64,000 bases of DNA, from contig JASENG010000001.1 in NCBI GenBank assembly GCA_030027265.1, positions 372,001 through 436,000 on the forward strand. Reading direction: 5' to 3'. The stretch's first letter is position 1, and each line of letters opens with the position of its first letter. The notes under the pieces were generated by a model. That model ran no database searches and was not told where the DNA came from. It saw only the letters and a list, made by a program, of their open reading frames with translations. The DNA comes from Lysinibacillus fusiformis. GTDB lineage: Bacteria > Bacillota > Bacilli > Bacillales_A > Planococcaceae. Positions 21,304-30,587 of this stretch are shown here, piece after piece. Both the position numbers and the translations under genes were made by a program.

Positions 21304-22065
21304 ATGTTACATCAGTTTTCAAGAAACGAACTTGCGATCGGAACAGAAGGACTTGAGAAGTTAAAAAATACGACAGTAGCCATCTTGGGAATTGGCGGTG
21401 TAGGGTCCTTTGCGGCAGAAGCATGTGCGCGAAGCGGCGTAGGCCGTATCATTTTGGTCGACAAGGATAATGTGGATATTACAAACGTAAATCGTCAATT
21501 AGTGGCGTATCTTTCAACAGTTGGAAAGTCCAAATCAGCCGTTATGAAAGAACGTATTGCAGATATAAATCCTGAGTGTGAAGTCATCGATATGCATATG
21601 TTCTATACGGAAGAAACATATGAAAATTTCTTCGCTCAAAATATTGATTTTGTTATTGATGCATCAGATACAGTAATGTATAAAATCCATCTTATGAAGG
21701 AATGTTTAAAGAGAGGGATTCCGATTATTTCGAGTATGGGTGCTGCGAACAAAATGGATCCGACTCGATTCCAAATTGCGGATATTTCTAAAACGCATAC
21801 AGACCCATTAGCGAAAGTAATTCGTACTAAGCTTCGTAAAGAAGGCATTACAAAAGGGGTTATGGTAGTTTTTTCTGACGAATCGCCTATCGTGGTCCGA
21901 CCTGATGTTGTGGAGACAGTCGGAAACCCTAATGCCCAAATTCGCAAAGCCAAAATGCCTCCATCATCCAATGCATTTGTGCCTTCTGTTGCAGGCTTGG
22001 TCGCAGCGAGCTGGGTTATCAATCAAATATTAAAAGGTGTTAAAATCACAAGAGTAAATGAATAA
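21304..22065 (+). CDS. tcdA: tRNA threonylcarbamoyladenosine dehydratase TcdA
   Basis: ATP-dependent enzyme of the ThiF/E1 superfamily that cyclises t6A at position 37 of tRNA. 253 residues. The nucleotide-binding block GIGGVGSFAAEACARSGVG lies near residue 30, with DKDNVDITNVNRQ following, and DASDT near 120. The C-terminus has VRPDVVET and NAFVPSVAGL. Equivalent to B. subtilis yrvM after aspS. In B. subtilis rarA follows directly; here 4 kb of other genes intervene. Confidence 0.93.
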   Translation: MLHQFSRNELAIGTEGLEKLKNTTVAILGIGGVGSFAAEACARSGVGRIILVDKDNVDITNVNRQLVAYLSTVGKSKSAVMKERIADINPECEVIDMHMFYTEETYENFFAQNIDFVIDASDTVMYKIHLMKECLKRGIPIISSMGAANKMDPTRFQIADISKTHTDPLAKVIRTKLRKEGITKGVMVVFSDESPIVVRPDVVETVGNPNAQIRKAKMPPSSNAFVPSVAGLVAASWVINQILKGVKITRVNE

Positions 22066-22072
22066 TGGAAAA

Positions 22073-22108
22073 GAGGTGTCTGCTCAAAATGAGGACACCT
22101 CCTTTTTT
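22073..22108. terminator. terminator shared by tcdA and the convergent chemoreceptor gene
   Basis: GAGGTGTC (22073-22080) pairs with GACACCTC (22094-22101). Six T follow on the plus strand and a T run follows on the minus strand. Confidence 0.85.
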
Positions 22109-23567
22109 ATTGGCGAATCGATAATGTTTCCTGATAGGTTTCTTCAATATGTTTCGAAACTTGCTGCTGCTCCTTATTTACTGTTGTCAAAATAGTACTT
22201 AATTGGTCGACCGCTGCAGTTGATTCTTCAATAATAGCAGCAAAGTCTGTGGTACTTTCCTGGATTGCTTTACTATTCATCTCAATCATATTTACGGCTT
22301 TCACAAAATCGTTTAGGTCGCTTTTCAGCGAGTTCATTGACTCAAACAATTCGGTAAATGTCTTATTGGATCTCTCAGCCGTCTCGATTTGGTTGGTCAT
22401 ATGCTCCAGACCGCTTTCAAGCTTTAATAAAGCATCTTGGTTATAAGCATTTACTTCTGATAGATTTTGATCGATTTTAACAAGTGTTTCATCTGTCGTA
22501 CCCGCCAATTTTCGGATTTCATCTGCAACGACGGCAAATCCTTTCCCGTGTTCGCCAGCACGGGCGGCTTCTATTGAAGCGTTTAAGGCAAGAAGATTCG
22601 TTTGGTTTGTAATCCCTTGAATCGCTAATGCAAATTGGTTAGTTTCATTAATCTTTTTAGAAAGAATATGGAAAGTATCATTTAATTGTGTAAAGAATGT
22701 TTTAAACGAATCGATTTCATTTGATAAGGCATTCATGGCATCTGCTCCTGAGAAGGCGCTTTTGCTCGCAGCTTCAGCATTTACAACAATCGTATTTAAT
22801 TGGTTTAGTATTCTTGAAATTTCAGTAGTAGTTGCTTCTGTACTATGAACAATCTCAAACACATGATCTGCTTGGCGCTGGGAGCCTGCACTTACTTCTT
22901 GAATAGACGTAATCATGTCGTTTTGAGCAAGGGATGCATTCGTCATACTTTTTGTAATGCTTTCGAGCTTGGCTGTAATATTTTGTACAGCAGAATCTAG
23001 ATGGCTGTGTAAATTTTGTTCATGTAAGGCTTTTTCATTTGCTTCGATAATCATGCCTTCAATATTGCGAATCATTTTTTTATTTTGACGAACTTGAAGG
23101 AATACACCTAAAGCCATTAATGTGTGGACTACGAAAACGTTTGCAGGATCAATCGCAAAACCTTCTGTATCCAGGACAAAGTTGAAGATAAGGCATAAAA
23201 GTGAGCCGATGTAGCCAAGTACATAGACCTTATATTGATTGTGGATGCTTCCAATGATTAAAGAGAAGAAAGCTAATACAATGGTTGCCAAAGTCACTTT
23301 ATTTGTAATAATCGTTCCGTAAACTGTAAACACCACTGCTATTAAAGCCAGATATGGAAAAGCAGAACGGAGTATTTCTAATCTTCTTTGAAATAGATAG
23401 TAAACAAAAACAATCATTACAGGCAGCAATACAGATATGGCTATGCCAATAGGGCGTCCGATTACAAATTGGGCAACTCCCCCAAGCAACCCTGCAATCC
23501 CGTATACCAACATCAAAATCGTATTTTTTTCAAATAAATCTTCTTTTTTAATTTGATCAATATTCAT
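22107..23567 (-). CDS. methyl-accepting chemotaxis protein with N-terminal membrane domain
   Basis: 486 residues. The first 170 form about six hydrophobic helices with little extracellular sequence. A coiled-coil signalling domain follows, with the conserved hairpin tip [19 protein letters not shown] near residue 340. No HAMP domain and no large extracytoplasmic sensor are visible, so the stimulus is probably sensed within or near the membrane. No adjacent chemotaxis genes are present. It belongs to the accessory block between tcdA and rarA. GGGGG lies upstream of the ATG, and a good promoter sits 60-80 bases away. Confidence 0.9.
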   Translation of the reverse strand: MNIDQIKKEDLFEKNTILMLVYGIAGLLGGVAQFVIGRPIGIAISVLLPVMIVFVYYLFQRRLEILRSAFPYLALIAVVFTVYGTIITNKVTLATIVLAFFSLIIGSIHNQYKVYVLGYIGSLLCLIFNFVLDTEGFAIDPANVFVVHTLMALGVFLQVRQNKKMIRNIEGMIIEANEKALHEQNLHSHLDSAVQNITAKLESITKSMTNASLAQNDMITSIQEVSAGSQRQADHVFEIVHSTEATTTEISRILNQLNTIVVNAEAASKSAFSGADAMNALSNEIDSFKTFFTQLNDTFHILSKKINETNQFALAIQGITNQTNLLALNASIEAARAGEHGKGFAVVADEIRKLAGTTDETLVKIDQNLSEVNAYNQDALLKLESGLEHMTNQIETAERSNKTFTELFESMNSLKSDLNDFVKAVNMIEMNSKAIQESTTDFAAIIEESTAAVDQLSTILTTVNKEQQQVSKHIEETYQETLSIRQ

Positions 23568-23623
23568 GATGAACCCCCTTTGTACTATCTCAATATAGTG
23601 GAAAATTAAGTATATTTTATTAA

Positions 23624-23652
23624 TTTATACATGAATTTCTTACTTTTGTCAC
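23624..23652 (-). promoter_or_regulatory. promoter of the chemoreceptor gene
   Basis: On the minus strand: GTGACA (23652-23647), 17 bases, TATAAA (23629-23624). Each box matches sigma-A in five of six. No sigma-D chemotaxis-type motif was found. Confidence 0.55.
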
Positions 23653-23732
23653 TATAATCATCGGGAAAAAGATAAACTAGTTTTTTGATAATATAGTAAG
23701 AAAATATTCTTTGTTATTAAGGAGAAAGAATC

Positions 23733-24131
23733 ATGAAGGAAATTTTTGAATTGGAATATCGAGGTTTAAATCTCTTCGATGAAATTAGTACTGTGGAAGT
23801 AGCCATTGATAATCAAAATAAAGTTATTCACATTTATGATATAAATCAAGTAGTTGAACCTGAATACGATATTACTGCAAAGAAATATCAATTGAGTGAA
23901 GGTTTTTATAAAATGGCGAAGGTGTTATTCGAGAAGAAATTTTTTGAATCCCCTTATGAAACAGAAGCACAGTGGTTGACTGAAATCACCTGGGTATTTT
24001 ATGGTTCGAAACGCTCGATTTTTAAATCTGAAGGGTTAAATCTATTAGAAATTCCTAAAGCGGGGTTGTCATATGAATCAGAAAACTCGGAGAAATCCCT
24101 TTATAGCAAATATGTTTTGAGAGTACTATAA
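23733..24131 (+). CDS. uncharacterised 132-residue protein
   Basis: I do not recognise this protein. It is soluble, acidic and aromatic-rich, with no signal peptide, membrane segment or cysteine motif. The N-terminal half reads as alternating strands (VEVAIDNQNKVIHIYDI), followed by helices and the block EAQWLTEITWVFYGSKRS. AAGGAG lies ahead of the ATG, so it is likely expressed. It is divergent from the chemoreceptor gene and upstream of another orphan gene. Confidence 0.7.
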   Translation: MKEIFELEYRGLNLFDEISTVEVAIDNQNKVIHIYDINQVVEPEYDITAKKYQLSEGFYKMAKVLFEKKFFESPYETEAQWLTEITWVFYGSKRSIFKSEGLNLLEIPKAGLSYESENSEKSLYSKYVLRVL

Positions 24132-24327
24132 AATATTTTCTTTATATAATATATTTCGACAGATTTTGCGTAAGAAGATTCTGAAATTAGAAGCTTAAAA
24201 ATGAAAGTATTTTACATTTATATCACAATATTTGCATCATTTTTTACTTCCAAGAAAATTATGCCGGCAATATTGTTATAGTAATCTTACCTTATATTAA
24301 AGGGGAGCAATGGGGAGGGATTATTAA

Positions 24328-24846
24328 ATGTCGACAAAAGTGCCTTTGAAGAATGCAATGCATATACTTCAGTTGAAAGAGCAATTGGATGAGATTGTAT
24401 TTAACTACATTGATACATCTCAAGTATGGGAAGTAGCTTATTCTGAACTGGATGTGCTGCTTGAAAAAACGACCGGCTATTTTGAAAGTTTTATGGAGGC
24501 TAGTGGGGACAAGCCTAGGGGAAATACGTCGGCAGTTTTATTTTTGAATATTGCATACAAATTAATCTATTTTCACACGATTTCCTATTATCATTTAAAA
24601 GAAACAAATCAAGATGCAGTCAGAGATAAGGCTTTACAATTATTAACTCTATCTGCAAAATGCATCCCAGATGTTAATAAGGAAAATCATTTGGAATATC
24701 TAAAAGAAATCGCTCAAAGCTATGAAGAGATTTCACAAATACAAGGAAAACAACAGGAATTTGAGCAGGCGATTATAGAGCAAAACCATATAATTGCCGA
24801 TTGTTTTGACCATTTTTCGGAAGCAAGGAATTTATTTTTCAAATAA
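24328..24846 (+). CDS. uncharacterised helical 172-residue protein
   Basis: I do not recognise this protein. It appears almost wholly alpha-helical, with no membrane segment or signal peptide. The middle is hydrophobic and aromatic (AVLFLNIAYKLIYFHTISYYHLKE, split here as AVLFLNIAYKL and IYFHTISYYHLKE), and the C-terminus is coiled-coil-like with repeated E/Q. GGGGAGGG lies nine bases before the ATG. A terminator follows. It sits 390 bases upstream of the sigma-factor cluster in the same accessory block. Confidence 0.7.
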   Translation: MSTKVPLKNAMHILQLKEQLDEIVFNYIDTSQVWEVAYSELDVLLEKTTGYFESFMEASGDKPRGNTSAVLFLNIAYKLIYFHTISYYHLKETNQDAVRDKALQLLTLSAKCIPDVNKENHLEYLKEIAQSYEEISQIQGKQQEFEQAIIEQNHIIADCFDHFSEARNLFFK

Positions 24847-24852
24847 ACTATT

Positions 24853-24895
24853 AAAAGGTAGAGTTGCATTTTTGCAATTTTACCTTTGTTTTTGT
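24853..24895 (+). terminator. terminator after the helical orphan gene
   Basis: AAAGGTA pairs with TACCTTT, with inner TTGCA/TGCAA pairing, then GTTTTTG. Confidence 0.75.
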
Positions 24896-25233
24896 CTTTA
24901 AACATAATACCATTTCCTCATTTTGCTCGTTAAAGTTATAAAAAGGTTGTTATTTTGAAGAAAGATTGTCCTTTATATAATACATAAATGCTAACTTAAT
25001 TCCATCATCCAACTTCTTACTCCACCACAGTTCTCGCATCCCTGTATTAATATACTATTTCCAAAGGTCCTAAGTTCTACAGTCTAAAACGAGTAGCTGC
25101 ACATACAAAATTAGTCGAAAGTTTAGGATAAATTCGTAAAAAAAACTTCAATAATTTGGTATATGTACTCTTTTAAGGATTTAAGGTTATCAATATAATG
25201 AAACAAATGTTCTTTGAAGGGGGTATGAAAATA
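24896..25233. other. upstream region of the sigma-factor cluster
   Basis: No gene found. TTGAAG at about 24955 with TATATAAT some 16-20 bases on is a possible sigma-A promoter, but far from the gene. The last 100 bases are AT-rich with no clear consensus promoter, which would fit control by another sigma factor. That point is inference. Confidence 0.35.
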
Positions 25234-25788
25234 GTGGATACTCAATTTAAGAACCCGTTATTAAAAGCGTTTTTAGAAGAAGTGGAACATTTTGAGCTTT
25301 ATAAGGAATATTGCTTGTCGCCAAGTGAATGGTTAAAGAAATTGATCGATGAACGATTTATACAATTTTATATTCGCATTCGTGCCATTGCATATTTTTC
25401 TAAAATAATCTATTTTACGGCACGGCATTTTGATAAGGAAAGAAGAAAGTATGAAAAAAGGTATGTATTAACGTTAGATAGCTCTAACGATGGAAATTGG
25501 AATAAGGGTGAAGTCGCAAATACCTTAAAAGAAATGATTGTAGATGAATCTGCATCCATCGGTTTTCAGGAACGATTGACGCATGAATTGGAGCAGCATA
25601 TTCAACATCCAATGCTTTTCAAAGCTATCCAGTCATTGAATCAAAGACAACAACAAATTCTATATTTGGCCTATGTTCTAAATATTTCAGATACAGAAAT
25701 AAGTAAAAAGTTAAATGTGACGCAACAAGCAGTATCAAAATCCAAAAATAACGCGTTAGCGAAAGTGAGGCGATTGATAAATGCTTGA
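25234..25788 (+). CDS. SigO (YvrI)-like sigma factor subunit with region 4
   Basis: 184 residues from GTG 25234. The C-terminal 60 form a clear sigma region 4: AIQSLNQRQQQILYLAYV, then a helix-turn-helix with DTEISKKLNVTQQAVSKSK. The N-terminal half carries YFSKIIYFTARHFDKERRK and RYVLTLD but no recognisable complete region 2. This resembles B. subtilis SigO (YvrI), which needs a separate small partner, RsoA, for the region 2 role. Start choice: the GGGGG run ends one base before ATG 25225 but ten bases before GTG 25234, so GTG is preferred; ATG 25198 is also in frame. The stop overlaps the YvrJ-like gene by 8 bases. Confidence 0.78.
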   Translation: MDTQFKNPLLKAFLEEVEHFELYKEYCLSPSEWLKKLIDERFIQFYIRIRAIAYFSKIIYFTARHFDKERRKYEKRYVLTLDSSNDGNWNKGEVANTLKEMIVDESASIGFQERLTHELEQHIQHPMLFKAIQSLNQRQQQILYLAYVLNISDTEISKKLNVTQQAVSKSKNNALAKVRRLINA

Positions 25789-25939
25789 CGAACAGTTAAT
25801 TAACTTAATTTGCAACAATGGATTTCCGATTGTCGTTTCGATTTATCTATTACTGAGGTTTGAAAGAAAGATTGAATGTCTGGAACAATCTATCCAGGAT
25901 TTGCGCGTTGAAATGTATTCATTAAGAGAGAGGGAGTGA
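25781..25939 (+). CDS. YvrJ-family small membrane protein
   Basis: 52 residues. NNGFPIVVSIYLLLRFERK forms one hydrophobic helix preceded by the GFP turn. A short charged coiled coil follows (IECLEQSIQDLRVEM). This matches the YvrJ family. In B. subtilis yvrJ lies in the oxdC-yvrJ operon controlled by SigO-RsoA. Here it overlaps the upstream sigma gene by 8 bases, and its TGA overlaps the next gene's GTG, which points to translational coupling of all three. The function of YvrJ is unknown. Confidence 0.75.
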   Translation: MLDEQLINLICNNGFPIVVSIYLLLRFERKIECLEQSIQDLRVEMYSLRERE

Positions 25940-26148
25940 TTTCCATCAAAGAGTATATTTCACCTATCGAGTTAATAGAATTGCTTAAGCCAAAAATCAA
26001 AAAGGAATTACATCAGACGGATCTCAAAAATCGAGATGATTTAGAGCATGAAATTATTCTGAAAATTTTGGAGGGTTTAAAGACAAAAAAGTTTCAGCAC
26101 GTTCCAACCTTCTTTGAATTGCTCGAAAAGGAACAGCAACAAGAATAA
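25936..26148 (+). CDS. RsoA-like small sigma co-factor (region 2-like)
   Basis: 70 residues from a GTG that overlaps the previous stop (GTGA). The core IELLKPKIKKELHQT, then NRDDLEHEIILKILEGL, resembles the N-terminal region 2 helices of small Firmicutes sigma factors and RsoA (YvrHa). RsoA pairs with SigO to make a working sigma. The assignment rests on pattern and on its position beside a region 4-only partner. A general helix-turn-helix protein is the alternative. Purine-rich GAGAGAGGGA lies immediately upstream. Confidence 0.62.
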   Translation: MISIKEYISPIELIELLKPKIKKELHQTDLKNRDDLEHEIILKILEGLKTKKFQHVPTFFELLEKEQQQE

Positions 26149-26202
26149 ACCTTAAGGGTTCATAACAGAATTAACTTAACTACTGATTTGATACACATTT
26201 AT

Positions 26203-26240
26203 AAAAAGGGGTTTGATTTGTGCAAATAACAACCCTTTTG
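26203..26240 (+). other. hairpin downstream of the sigma cluster
   Basis: AAAAGGGGTT pairs with AACCCTTTT around an inner TTTG/CAAA. The tail is not T-rich, so termination is doubtful. Confidence 0.35.
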
Positions 26241-26274
26241 AAAATTTATTAATGGTTTTTTTCGATTAGCTAAA

Positions 26275-26315
26275 AATAAGGAGTTATCCTTCAACGAGGA
26301 CAACTCCTTATTTTA
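26275..26315. terminator. bidirectional terminator between the sigma cluster and rarA
   Basis: AATAAGGAGTTATCC pairs with GGACAACTCCTTATT, with T/A-rich flanks on both sides. Confidence 0.85.
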
Positions 26316-27599
26316 ATTCTCTTTTTTAAAGCCTTTTAATTTCTCATATATTGCTGCCGAACGTTTTTCTTCACCAGCTAAAACCGGTTTATAGAATTCG
26401 ATATCGGCGAGATTTTCAGGTAAGTATTCCTGATTTACCCACCCCCCGAATGTACCGACTGGGTAGTCATGGGGATATTTATAACCTACATGGCCTAAAA
26501 CCTTTGCACCTGCATAATGGGCATCACGAAGATGTGTTGGGATATCTCCTGTTTTTCCTTCATGAATAGCAGCAGTGGCCGCATCTAAAGCGGAGTAGGC
26601 TGAATTAGATTTCGCGGATAAGCACATCTCGATTACTGCATTTGCCAAGGGAATTCGAGCCTCTGGCAACCCTAAAGTTTTAGCCGATTCAGTAGCTGCA
26701 TAGACATGGGCACCTACAGCAGGATTTGCTAGCCCGATATCCTCGTAAGCCATCACGAGCAATCTTCTGCATACGGCAATTAAATCTCCATTTTCAAGGA
26801 GATGCGCCAAATAATAAATAGCTGCATTCGTATCGCTGCCGCGCACTGACTTTTGAAGTGCGGATAATAAGTTGTAAAAGTGCGAACCGCCTTTATCGCC
26901 ATAAACGCCAATTCTTTTTGATAAATGTTCGATAATATGATCTTCTACAATTGCTTGTCCATCCGTTTCATCCGAGGCATAAAAAATGGACTCCAGAAGC
27001 GTTAAAGCTTTTCTCGCATCTCCATTTGAAGCAAGTGCGATTTTGTCAATTTGTTCTTCTGTAATCTCAATTCGTTCTTTACCAAGACCGCGATCTTCAT
27101 CAGTGAGGGCATTTTTGATTAACTGTGCAATATCCTCCAGTGTATGGCGTTTAAGCTGAAGAATCTCTCCGCATCTTGAACGAATGGCTGGATTGACATC
27201 GTGGAATGGATTTTCTGTCGTTGCGCCGATCAATACGATTGACCCATTTTCCACATGAGGCAATAGCGTGTCTTGCTGCAATTTATTAAAACGATGGATT
27301 TCATCCAAAAATAAGATAACTTTTCCTGCAATCCGTGCTTCTGAAACAATCTGCTCTACGTCTTTTTTCCCTGCATGTGTAGCATTGAGAGCGAAAAAGG
27401 GAAGTTTGGAACTGCCGGCAATTGCGTAGGCAATAGATGTTTTCCCGATTCCAGGCTCTCCATATAAAAGCATTGAAGGGACATGACCGTTATGGATCAT
27501 TTTGTATAGTGCTGTATCTTTTCCGACAATATGCTTTTGCCCAATTACTTCGTTTAAATTCCTGGGGCGCATTCGATATGCTAAAGGTTCATTGTGCAT
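26313..27599 (-). CDS. rarA: replication-associated recombination protein A (MgsA/RarA)
   Basis: AAA+ ATPase that acts at stalled replication forks. 428 residues. Walker A GEPGIGKT is at 47-54, Walker B LFLDEIHRF near 97-103, and sensor 1 GATTENP follows. The C-terminal part has DIGLANP and the DPTHLRDAHYAGAK-like tetramerisation region (here IPTHLRDAHYAGAK). Equivalent to yrvN. GGAGG lies eight bases before the ATG. It is divergent from cymR. Confidence 0.96.
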   Translation of the reverse strand: MHNEPLAYRMRPRNLNEVIGQKHIVGKDTALYKMIHNGHVPSMLLYGEPGIGKTSIAYAIAGSSKLPFFALNATHAGKKDVEQIVSEARIAGKVILFLDEIHRFNKLQQDTLLPHVENGSIVLIGATTENPFHDVNPAIRSRCGEILQLKRHTLEDIAQLIKNALTDEDRGLGKERIEITEEQIDKIALASNGDARKALTLLESIFYASDETDGQAIVEDHIIEHLSKRIGVYGDKGGSHFYNLLSALQKSVRGSDTNAAIYYLAHLLENGDLIAVCRRLLVMAYEDIGLANPAVGAHVYAATESAKTLGLPEARIPLANAVIEMCLSAKSNSAYSALDAATAAIHEGKTGDIPTHLRDAHYAGAKVLGHVGYKYPHDYPVGTFGGWVNQEYLPENLADIEFYKPVLAGEEKRSAAIYEKLKGFKKEN

Positions 27600-27668
27600 G
27601 TCTTAATCCTCCAATACGACTTAACTATTTCTATATTAGTTCTTTTCCAAGTGGAATAAAAGGATTTA

Positions 27669-27677
27669 TGTTATACT
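27669..27677 (+). promoter_or_regulatory. extended -10 promoter of cymR
   Basis: TG, one base, then TATACT (27672-27677), 38 bases before the cymR ATG. No convincing -35 box is present. Confidence 0.45.
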
Positions 27678-27715
27678 TGAGCTAAAGAATGGACAAGAAA
27701 AATAGAGGTGTTATA

Positions 27716-28135
27716 ATGAAAATTTCTACAAAGGGTAGATACGGATTAACAATTATGATTGAATTAGCAAAACATTTTGGTGATGGCCCGATTCCATTGC
27801 GTCAAATAGCTGCAGAAAAAGGCTTATCAGAAGCTTACCTGGAACAGCTGGTTTCTCCACTTCGTATTGCAGGTTTAGTGAAAAGTGTGCGCGGTGCTTA
27901 TGGAGGATATTTATTGGCATTGCCGCCTAGCAAAATTTCAGCAGCAGATGTGATCAAGGTATTGGAAGGGCCAATTCAGCCAGTCGAAGGAATTGAGAAC
28001 GAGGAAGTGCCACAGCAGCAATTATGGATGAGAATTCGTGATGCCGTGAAAAATGTGCTAGATACGACATCAATTGAAGACTTAGCTAATTATAATGATG
28101 AATCCGATGTAGATGGCTACATGTTCTATATCTAA
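27716..28135 (+). CDS. cymR: Rrf2-family cysteine metabolism repressor CymR
   Basis: 139 residues. It starts MKISTKGRYGLTIMIELA and has a winged helix-turn-helix with PLRQIAAEKGLSEAYLEQL and RGAYGGYLLALPP. The protein has no cysteine, so it is not an iron-sulfur Rrf2 regulator of the IscR/NsrR kind. That fits CymR, which works with CysK to repress sulfur-assimilation genes. It sits upstream of cysteine desulfurase and mnmA, as in B. subtilis. ATG 27716 is preferred over 27689 because AGAGGTG precedes it and family members start there. Confidence 0.92.
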   Translation: MKISTKGRYGLTIMIELAKHFGDGPIPLRQIAAEKGLSEAYLEQLVSPLRIAGLVKSVRGAYGGYLLALPPSKISAADVIKVLEGPIQPVEGIENEEVPQQQLWMRIRDAVKNVLDTTSIEDLANYNDESDVDGYMFYI

Positions 28136-28221
28136 TTACTTTTAAATAGAATGTGTATCTCAACTTTACTTTTAATACTATCAACTGTTCATACAGTTTT
28201 TAAAGGAGCTATTGATTTACA

Positions 28222-29364
28222 ATGGAAACAATATATCTAGACCATGCCGCGACATCACCTATGCATCCAGAGGTAGTTGAAGTGATGACCAAAGCTTTTG
28301 CTCAAACTTTCGGCAACCCTTCTAGTATTCATACTGAAGGCAGACAAGCGCGAAAGGTTTTAGATGATGCACGAACTAGCTTAGCACGAGCAATCGGTGC
28401 AAAGGATACGGAAATTATTCTTACAAGCGGTGGAACTGAAGCGGATAATATGGCGATTTTCGGTGCAGCCAATATGCTTAAATCTAAAGGGAAACATATT
28501 ATTACTACTCAGGTTGAACATCATGCCGTGCTCCATGCGTGTGAAAAGCTTGAAAAAGAAGGTTTTGAAGTTACGTATTTACCTGTAGATGAAAGTGGAC
28601 GCATTTCGATTGAAGACTTTAAAAATGCACTGCGTGAAGATTCAATTCTTGCAACGATTATGTATGGAAACAACGAAATTGGAACTGTGCAGCCAATCGA
28701 AGAAATTGGGGCGATTTTAAAGGATCATCAAGCAGTTTTCCATACGGATGCAGTACAGGCATTTGGTTTGGAAAAGCTAAATGTTGATGACTTGCAAGTT
28801 GATTTACTAAGTGTCTCAAGCCATAAATTAAATGGTCCAAAAGGAATCGGCTTCTTATACCAAAGAACCGGTACGCCATTAAGTCCAACATTTTTTGGTG
28901 GTTCCCAGGAGAAAAAGAGAAGAGCAGGTACTGAAAATGTACCCGCAGCCGTAGGGTTTTCTAAGGCAGTAGAAATTGCTCAAAACCAAATGGATTCAAA
29001 AAGAGACCAATATGAGAAATTCCGAAGTATTTTCATTCAAGTTCTCGATAGCGAAAGTATTCAGTATCAAGTAAATGGCAATGAAGAGCATTCTTTGCCC
29101 CATATTCTAAATATCAGCTTCAAAGGAATGGAAGTGGAATCCTTTTTAGTGAATTTAGATATGTCGGCTGTTTATGCATCAAGTGGTTCTGCTTGTACGG
29201 CAGGTTCGATTGATCCTTCACATGTACTTGTTGCTATGTTCGGGAATGATAGCGAAGCACTTCGCAACTCAATTCGATTTAGTTTTGGGTTAGGGTTAAC
29301 GGAAGAAATAATAAGAGAAGCAGCAATGCGTACAGCTAAAATTGTGCAAAGGCTTGCGAATTAA
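28222..29364 (+). CDS. cysteine desulfurase (YrvO type, partner of MnmA)
   Basis: PLP enzyme that takes sulfur from cysteine and passes it as persulfide to MnmA. 380 residues. The PLP lysine is Lys202 in SSHKLNGPKG. The sulfur-carrying Cys325 lies in SSGSACTAGS, the long-loop group I type. HHAVLHAC near residue 100 is the usual active-site region. mnmA begins 21 bases downstream, so the two are surely one operon. A weak 6-bp hairpin at 28183-28198 lies between cymR and this gene. Confidence 0.95.
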   Translation: METIYLDHAATSPMHPEVVEVMTKAFAQTFGNPSSIHTEGRQARKVLDDARTSLARAIGAKDTEIILTSGGTEADNMAIFGAANMLKSKGKHIITTQVEHHAVLHACEKLEKEGFEVTYLPVDESGRISIEDFKNALREDSILATIMYGNNEIGTVQPIEEIGAILKDHQAVFHTDAVQAFGLEKLNVDDLQVDLLSVSSHKLNGPKGIGFLYQRTGTPLSPTFFGGSQEKKRRAGTENVPAAVGFSKAVEIAQNQMDSKRDQYEKFRSIFIQVLDSESIQYQVNGNEEHSLPHILNISFKGMEVESFLVNLDMSAVYASSGSACTAGSIDPSHVLVAMFGNDSEALRNSIRFSFGLGLTEEIIREAAMRTAKIVQRLAN

Positions 29365-30507
<1,143 letters not shown>

Positions 30508-30537
30508 GTTTAATAAAACTCTACATACAGTTTTCCA

Positions 30538-30568
30538 AGGCTTATCGTTATTCAATTGCGATAAGCCT
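30538..30568 (+). other. 10-bp perfect hairpin upstream of the TPR gene
   Basis: AGGCTTATCG (30538-30547) pairs with CGATAAGCCT (30559-30568) over an 11-base loop. No T run follows, so it is not a standard terminator. It ends 7 bases before the ribosome binding site of the TPR gene. Confidence 0.5.
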
Positions 30569-30587
30569 AAAATTTGAGGTGAAGATA

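Noticed and set aside
23568-23732. Sigma-D chemotaxis promoter for the chemoreceptor
   Set aside because: No TAAA/CCGATAT-type pair; a sigma-A pair fits better.
22107-26312. Prophage or insertion sequence in the tcdA-rarA interval
   Set aside because: No integrase, transposase, phage structural gene or terminal repeat was found.
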